DNA of 64,000 nt from Rhynchosporium graminicola. Its lineage: Eukaryota > Ascomycota > Leotiomycetes > Helotiales > Ploettnerulaceae. Under the pieces are notes generated by a model, which worked only from the letters and a program-made list of their open reading frames with translations, made no database searches and had not been told where the DNA came from. Of this stretch, positions 57,383-64,000 are shown one piece after another (position 1 is the first letter of the stretch; each line of letters starts with the position of its first letter). Position numbers and translations under genes: made by a program. The stretch is taken from the NCBI GenBank assembly GCA_900074885.1, contig FJUW01000029.1:124001-188000 (forward strand), read 5' to 3'.

Positions 57383-59710
57383 TCACACGGACAGGTTCAA
57401 TTCCCGTTGCAAAATAGTGGTTGGATAATACCCACGACTACTCTCTATCCCATCCCACCTACCACACTGCCTCCCATAACCGTCAGTGGAGCTAGTAATA
57501 CTGGGAAGCACATAACCGCCTGCACCGCTGTAGTCATTATTGATTTTGCTGGTCGTATAGTCGCTTACGCTCGGGAGTGTATATTTCTGCTCGTGGCCTT
57601 CGTAGATTGCTCCTGGGTAGTGCATAAAGCAAGAAGATTCTGCGATAGACTTTTCCTCATCATGAGATAAGGTAGGATCATGTAGAGGTGGCATTCCAGA
57701 CCGGTGATAGCCGCCTCGATTATCGTTATAGCTGTATCCCGAACCAGGCAACATTGAGCCGCCACCCATGTTCATATCTCCAGATGTTCTGTTTGTCGAA
57801 CCGGATGGCGTGTAAGAGCCTCCCCCTTGTCCCGCAGAACTACCTGGGCCGGCACTACCATTACTTCCCCGACGTTCACCTTGATAGTGACCTGGTGACC
57901 GACCTCGGACGACCATAGGTGCTGACATGCGCGACGCGATTTTCACCCAGCGGTCTGGATGCTGGTTTCCAACGTCTACGAAGAGCTCAACGAGAAGATG
58001 ATAATACTGCTGTGCTGCTCTCCGCTTGCCATTGTTTGCAGTTGCATTCTTGAACTGTATACGTTCAAAGGTTGCTTCTACTGCAGGCTGGTTTGGATTC
58101 TGCGAAAAGCCTGGATTATCGTAGATACCGGCGCGAGAGCCCATTGAGGAGTCTCCGTACATCCCATGAGATGCTGCTGGTCGTGGTGCTAGAGTTATTC
58201 TGGCTGGCTTCTCTTGGGGCCCTTTATCTCGTTTCGGGGTGTGCTGTACAAGTTCAATGGACTTGCCATCTCGACCATCGACGACCGCTGCTATGGACAT
58301 GGCAAAAGCTTGGATTTGAGGTCCGGAACCATTATGCTGTACAAGGTACATAGAGCCATTTGGGATACTGGGTGTGATGGTATATGAGCAATTCAGTGAG
58401 AAGTAGTTCCTTCGATAGCACGTCCAGTCTTTCTCGGCTAGGAAGAAGCCTTTATCAATCTTGCCAAAGATCTCGGGCTTGAAGACTTGTCCGTCCGAAG
58501 TCTGAAGGGAATACAAAACCTCGGTGCCACCTAGTGGAGGGCATGGCGCTCCACCAAGAGAACCGTCCATATTTGAAATTGGACTGGTAAAACCGCTGGT
58601 CGAAGAAGGTGATAGTGGCACGCCTCTATAGCTGTGAGAAAGAGTTGGAGATCTGAGAAGATCTGATGGCCGACGCAGGTGAGGTTGTGCTCCGCCGTAA
58701 ATGTCTCGGGGATTTATTGGTATCGACGGCTGGGGTAATGCTGGGGACCGGGACAGTGGTGCTAGCCCCGAGGATGCACTATGCGGGTACGACATCAAAT
58801 TCTGACTACAACACAAAGGGACGGAGGACCATGAGACTTGTGTGCCTTGTGCGTGGAAGAAATAGGTTTGAGCTTACAAAGATGTTTGGCGTGGCTTCAA
58901 ATCGGGCATAGAAAATAAAGAGGTATTTGGCGTAAAGTGGTAGGAACCCCCACTGGTGTAAGTGTTTCCGTTCAAGGGCTGATGGTGGTAAAGTTGTGTG
59001 TAAGGAGCGAATGCCAAAGTTGATGATGGGTTTGTATTCTGTACCGCAGGCTCAAGAGAGTATACAGGGCTGTGAGAAGTACCGGCTTCCGATGGGTATC
59101 TGAGGTGTCAATTAGCCACCACGATGCAATGCATGAGCGTAAGACAGCATTTAAGGTTTAACGGAGGTGCATCAAGACAATGGGGATCTATGCTCAGTTG
59201 AACTAAACTATGTAGGACGTAGGACTGCCAGCTCAACAACAATTGTAGCACAGAGCGGGGGACTCCTCGCGTGATAGTAGTGACGCAGGGCGGCTAAGAG
59301 TAGTATGGCAGAAGCTTAAGTCGTGGAACTGTGACAATCTTCTATGTGCTTTCGTGGCAGCCCGAAACTAGGCATCTGCACACCAACAATGTGATGGGTG
59401 GAAGGTAGGGTTGTGAAGTGACGAGTAGCGCAAGATGCAGATTTGCCTAAAATGCAGCGTGGCTGAGGCACACTTCTTCAACCCAAGCCAATGAGGGTGG
59501 AGGCAGAAGAATGATCCAGACTTACCGCACATCGTCTGTCGAAACTCTGTTCATGTATTGCTGCATGTCCGTACTAAGAGGCTGAGAGTGAGAGTTTGAG
59601 TAATCGTTTCTGAAGGAGTTGTCACCCTCCGTCTCTGATCCAATAATACAAGAGGGTGAAAGGCCAGATGAAGCTGCTAGGTCCTGGTAGTTACCAGCTT
59701 GTGAGCCCAT
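57383..59710 (-). CDS. vib-1: NDT80/PhoG-domain transcription factor, VIB-1/XprG-like
   Basis: Minus-strand exons 59710-59526, 59069-58878 and 58805-57383 sum to 600 codons (599 aa). The N-terminus (NYQDLAASSGLSPSCIIGSE, DMQQYMNRVSTDDVR) and the Pro/Ser-rich linker (SGLAPLSRSPALPQPSIPIN) match the VIB-1/XprG group. The NDT80 p53-like DNA-binding domain covers about residues 215-425: GGTEVLYSLQTSDGQVFKPE, GFFLAEKDWTCYRRNYFSLN, VDGRDGKSIELVQHTPKRDK, FERIQFKNATANNGKRRAAQ, QYYHLLVELFVDVG, WVKIASRMSAPMVVRGRSPG. A Gly/Ser-rich tail follows. In Neurospora VIB-1 controls heterokaryon incompatibility and secreted hydrolases; Aspergillus XprG controls proteases under starvation. The start is the first ATG of a frame that continues upstream; a 5' exon ending at the ttaacag near 59754 is possible. 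Intron 1 is 456 nt. Confidence 0.9.
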
Positions 59711-62700
59711 TAAGTTATTGAGCGTCAGATTCGGGTTGGTAAGAACTGTTAAGGGTAAGGTTAGAAGCGGTTTTGGACACTGCCATGGTTCCAATGAAGC
59801 GGAATGTGCTCGCAAAGTATGCTGCAGGGCAGTGGAGAGAAAATCGAACTAGATAAAACAAGACAAGAGGAGATTGCGAATCGCAAGACAGCGAGGCTTC
59901 GAGGATGGGCGTGGATCGACTAGCCACACAGCTTTTAAGCATGTGCTGATGACGCTGGAAGTTACGCCCTTGTAAGATACCCAATGCTTGCAGGAAAAAT
60001 GTAGAGCAGGCAGTAGTCGGCCAGGCAAGACAATCCAGGTCGTACAAATATGGCACCGGGCATGAGAGTTGTTCCTGGCGATGATAAACACCCAAGCTCA
60101 AATTTAGCGATAAGGAGAACAGATTAATGAAAACCGCAAGCCGCTACACGGTACATTCTGCTCTTGCGAAACACGCTAAAAGAAGAAGAACAAGTGAGAC
60201 TTTTATATGTCCAACGCCAGTCCTCTTAGTAGTACTCTGGGTCCACTGCCGCGTCTAGAAGACTGCTCCAAGGGTTTGAGCTGACGCGCGATACGCTGCA
60301 CTACACATGCATTGATGGTAGATAGCAGTAATATTCACCAAGACGCAAGTGAGAAGGAACGGATGAGATGACTATGCGAGCTTGGAAGACTAGGAACAAT
60401 GAGGGACCTGCTTACCTTCTGTCATTTGCACCCCTGAGACGACTTCCTCATTCGCTGACTCCTGCTTGTTTTTCTGGAGCTTGTTATCTTACGGAAGTGG
60501 TAGCGATTGTGATTGAACTAGCCGAGTTTGTGGTGTGGTATTATGATTCAAGTGGAGAAGATCGTCAAGAAAGATGAGGTAAGGCGACCCCCTAGAACAG
60601 ACTGATGCGTCTTGGTGAATGTAGAATATACTGGCGAATAGAGTGTTGAAGCAGGGATGAGAATGTTATGGAGTATGCATCAAAATCCAGGTACTCCCCA
60701 ACTACAAGTGCCGCTATTTTCGGCTGTGTTCGAGGAAGCTCGGAGAACTAGCGCGACAATTGTTGGTATATGAAGCGCGATAAATGCACTCTTTGAGACT
60801 TTCGCGCAAGACTTGTCCACGCGGAGTAACTCTACTTCGATTTCGCACCTCGAGATGAATCAATGTTCAATTCAAGGTACTTCAAGCGATAGGGGTGTGT
60901 GAGAGCAGTAGTGGCAGTTGCGATGGTGTGTTCAATGCGGGCTGGACAAGATCCTAGCAGGCGAGAACAGGACGGCTGATAATAACAGCGAGGGGCGGAG
61001 ATCCAGACAGGGGAAACTTTGCGTAGAATGCCCTGCGATTTGTTTTTTGAAAAGTCCCAGGTCATTCAGTTGGGCAGTGGTCTGTCGTAGTAAGCCAGCC
61101 TATAACTGTCTTGCACAGGCCACACAAAAAGCAGATTCCTCGACAGCGTAGGACTGGTTGGCACGGCTGATGTATTGACCCTGTTGATGCGTGCCGCTAA
61201 TCGAGATGGATGCAGTTACGTGCAGCAAGCGTTCCCTCCAGCTCTAGAATCAGATGTGAAGCTCCAGAAATAGCCAGAGTCCCTGATCTATTCAGGTGAA
61301 GAGTCGATCGTTCTCTTAGCCCCGGCTCCAAGTCCAGGGGGGCTATGCTATTCCGGCGAGAGGTTGAGACTGAACAACGCAATTGATCAGTTGAGCTAAA
61401 AGACCGATGCTTCGATGTTGGGAAGTAATGGTGTAGACTAGACCAACCCGACAAGAGTGTTAGGACACCATAAAACTCTGCCTCCGTTCTCTCTGGATGA
61501 AGGAACAAGAACTGGTCCAGAAGGCGATAGGGCTGTGCGATGAGGTGCAGAATGTGCCGCTTGTGTGAGAAAAGTACCACGGGATGCACACCCACGTCGG
61601 ATTCCAATGCGGGAGAATACTTCTGTATTTCGTCTGTTCTAGACCTCGGATCTTCAAATACTCAATCCGAGTGCCACCTGCTATATATGAGTATGATTCT
61701 TGGATACCTGGACGCGGGATTGGTTTCGAGAACAATTTCGATGCTTGGAGCACGAGTAATCCTAATCTGGGGATTTTCCGTCCGGTCGGAATTTTTTTTG
61801 ATATCCCGAGACCTAGGCTCAAGTTAGATTTGTTTCTGGGTGCAGGCTGCGTGGACGTGCAATTGGATCGAATCCGTTTGACTAATGGGGACGGAGTGAG
61901 ACCTGACCAATGACGGGTCTCTCCAAAGATGATTCTTTCGAGTGATGATTGAATTCGACTGATCTGATTGAGCCAGGAATCAAGTGTTGGTCTTATGGAG
62001 TGTCTATCGAGCGAGTGGAAAAGCAATTTGGCACTAGATCGCGGAGAAATCTCCGGAAACAGCTCAGTTGTTGTGTTAAAGAAGATACCGTGCGTATTGC
62101 GGGAAAGAAGACGAGGAAGGAGCCTTGATCGGCAGTGTCGCAAAAGCAAACAAGCTGCTGGGTAGTGTGGATGAGTGGGAGATATGTGCCGGAGTGTTAG
62201 TGGCTTGCTTGCCCTGCTGCAGGCGGTATCGAGGCGCAGGAGCTGGTTGGATCTATAAAAACAAACCCGGAATTAGCGATGTGAGACGGCTGGGTGCTGA
62301 GTGGCTGCCTGCATACTGCCATACTCGCTTGCTTCCCTTTCTTGCTACGGCTGGTCCAAAGTACTGAGTGATTTGGTACTTACAGAAAAAGAGAGAAAAG
62401 GAACAAAGCTTCTGATGTACGACGAGATTGAAGTCGACACCGGTGTGTTGAATAGTGACTTCGCCAGATAATGTGTTGAGAGGTTGACTTTCTGGATACT
62501 TATAAGGGATGACTGTGAGCCTGTAGCTCCGCGGCCTTTTGGACAACAACCTTCCGAGGCGTTTTTTCGGTGCCGCAACACGTATTCTGGAGATGAGGCG
62601 AGCGTATAGATCTGGCAAGAAAATTGCCTTACCAACACCCTGCGAGTGGTACAATGCAAATGCTTGGAAGAGGAGAATCGATCTGTATGAGCACAAATTC

Positions 62701-64000
62701 CTAGGTGGGAAAGAAAGAGTGATTGAATTCTTGGACCTGTTGCAGAGACCTGATATATACTTGGAAAGTGAGGAGCTCCAGTTGATGGAAGGTTGTTGTT
62801 GATATATGTCTGTCGTGTGCGGACTTATGCCTGAAGTGAGAGTCGTAAGGCGAATTTTTGACCCTCTCACACTAAGTCATTCGCAGAAAAGCTTAGTTTT
62901 TCAGTCTGGTCTTGTCTTGGATGTGGAGATTGGCTCCAGAAACTCTTTGGCACGTGGAGTTGATCCCAAGTCAATTCAAGGTTGGAGTTGAGCGTGCTAT
63001 GCGTAGAGTAATCAATCCGAAATAAGCTTTGCTAGTTTCGGAAACTTTGTACACATCAGCTATGGCGAAGTCGGCGAACAGCGCTGACATCGTGACCTCC
63101 GTAAGCTAAGATGAGTTGAAATAGGCAGGTTAGGGAAACAACCTCGCTCATTGAAGTGGATTGAATAGACTCCGGAGCCATTTCGAGACAAAAAAGGGGC
63201 TGGACCCTCACCTGTTAGAGAATGGATAGATCTTGAGCAAGATCAATCTTCGATGTGTCTACTAGCGACTCTGGCGCGGGCCAGATGAGACTAGATTCGA
63301 AGTACAAGAATATGACAGGTTGATCAGTACGGACGTTTAAAGAAATAAGCTCAGTCTGGCGCAACTAGAGACGTGGGGAAGGTGGTTCTTGATGCTTTCC
63401 AAAGCGCTTACTCCAGCGGTAAAGTGTGTTTGCAAGTAATGTTATTCTTTATCTGCTTTGGACTCCAAACTTCCAGGTCCCTTCCTTCCCAATATTAAAT
63501 GACTTAGAAATATTTGACTGGTCCGCTGCCTCCTGCCTGCAGTTGGCTTTCGTTTTTTCTACTGTTGGTTTTTTGATTGACTGGCACTTCACAGACAGCT
63601 TGCATTTCGCTCATTGCACAACAGTAGATCAAAGCAAAGTCCACGATCCTACTCAATCCCTAGCTTACCCCAGAAGACCCACTCCACGGATAGTAACGCC
63701 TCTGCGCCTCACTTTAGGGTTTAAGTCAGATTTAGGAATAGCGTTTGAAATGGGCACCTGGAGAACAGTGCACCTCCTCAATTAAGATATCATAGTCTGT
63801 CCTGTAGCTCACTCTATCAACCTTGATACCAAAGCTACGTTTGGAAAGGAACGAGAGCTGAAATGAGCCACCGATGATCCCTCATGATCAGAAAATCAAG
63901 TGGCATTGAGAGTGAAGCTATCAGCGGTCATCCCGTCACTTGACGGCCGCTACGAGATATCAGAGTCTCCCACTAGGATAAACCATTCCGTGGAATATCA
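59711..64000. other. Long region upstream of the VIB-1-like gene, no supported gene
   Basis: About 4.3 kb to the window end. Several longish frames overlap on both strands (59715-60101 -, 61197-61607 -, 61460-62149 -, 61540-61913 +, 62253-62870 -), yet none shows a domain, splice logic or consistent codon pattern. They are Ser/Arg-rich and shift frame against each other. The near half is plausibly promoter and long 5' leader of the regulator. A gene continuing past the right edge cannot be excluded. Confidence 0.4.

Noticed and set aside
57385..57416. T-arm-like sequence (ggttcaattcc) suggesting a tRNA
   Set aside because: No matching acceptor or anticodon arms; it lies at the 3' end of the VIB-1-like coding exon.
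61460..62149. 229-codon minus-strand ORF, overlapped by plus-strand ORFs
   Set aside because: Ser/Arg/Pro-rich with no domain, no homology I can recall, and equally open frames on the other strand. More likely chance or leader sequence.
62253..62870. 205-codon minus-strand ORF near the right end
   Set aside because: No motif, overlapping frames on both strands, no splice partners.

Overview
This window is nuclear DNA of a filamentous ascomycete (Pezizomycotina), most likely a leotiomycete; the class is an inference. The evidence is short GT-AG introns (45 to about 150 nt, one of about 456 nt), fungus-only regulator families (Zn2Cys6, NDT80/VIB-1 type), HPPK-DHPS and ALG10 genes of fungal type, a sharply bounded AT-rich block that looks RIP-mutated, and decayed NB-ARC/TPR and Tc1/mariner copies. 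All exon coordinates come from reading splice sites by eye and checking that exon lengths sum to whole codons. No alignment or transcript data were available.

Layout. 0-3.9 kb: AT-rich repeat island and gene-poor flank. 3.9-6.6 kb: an EXPERA-domain membrane protein followed by a Upc2-type Zn2Cys6 regulator. 7.2-10.0 kb: a five-exon unknown gene and a convergent secreted/membrane protein of unknown function. 10.9-12.4 kb: a MYND plus pRiA4b-ORF3-like gene with an in-frame stop, running into a second conserved reading frame broken by several lesions. 13.7-14.9 kb: a C2H2 zinc-finger protein. 16.5-19.6 kb: a tandem duplication (period about 1985 bp) of an unknown gene. 21.7-23.7 kb: an MFS transporter of the ACS/Dal5 type. 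27.2-31.0 kb: a divergent pair, nitronate monooxygenase (C-terminal AKL, possible peroxisomal signal) and a HPPK-DHPS folate enzyme with a mitochondrial-like N-terminus. 31.8-34.3 kb: an NLR-like relic next to a mariner relic. 35.3-36.3 kb: an intronless secreted LRR protein resembling the LRR part of plant LRX proteins. 36.3-45 kb: gene-poor, with a 29-bp inverted repeat and three diverged copies of an unknown Cys-containing ORF family. 45.4-51.1 kb: LtrA-like membrane protein (in-frame TGA), ALG10 glucosyltransferase and an F-box/2EXR-like protein, all on the minus strand. 53.1-55.4 kb: a small two-exon ORF convergent with a GH43 exo-galactanase whose last exon is out of frame by one base. 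57.4-59.7 kb: a VIB-1/XprG-like NDT80 regulator, followed by 4.3 kb with no supported gene.

The housekeeping genes (ALG10, HPPK-DHPS, nitronate monooxygenase, EXPERA, VIB-1-like) read cleanly. Accessory genes between them carry single stops or frameshifts (10.9-12.4, 17.05-17.1, 46.8 and 53.7 kb), so the window mixes a stable core with genes that are decaying or affected by sequence errors. No compact secondary-metabolite cluster, CRISPR array or convincing tRNA gene was seen.
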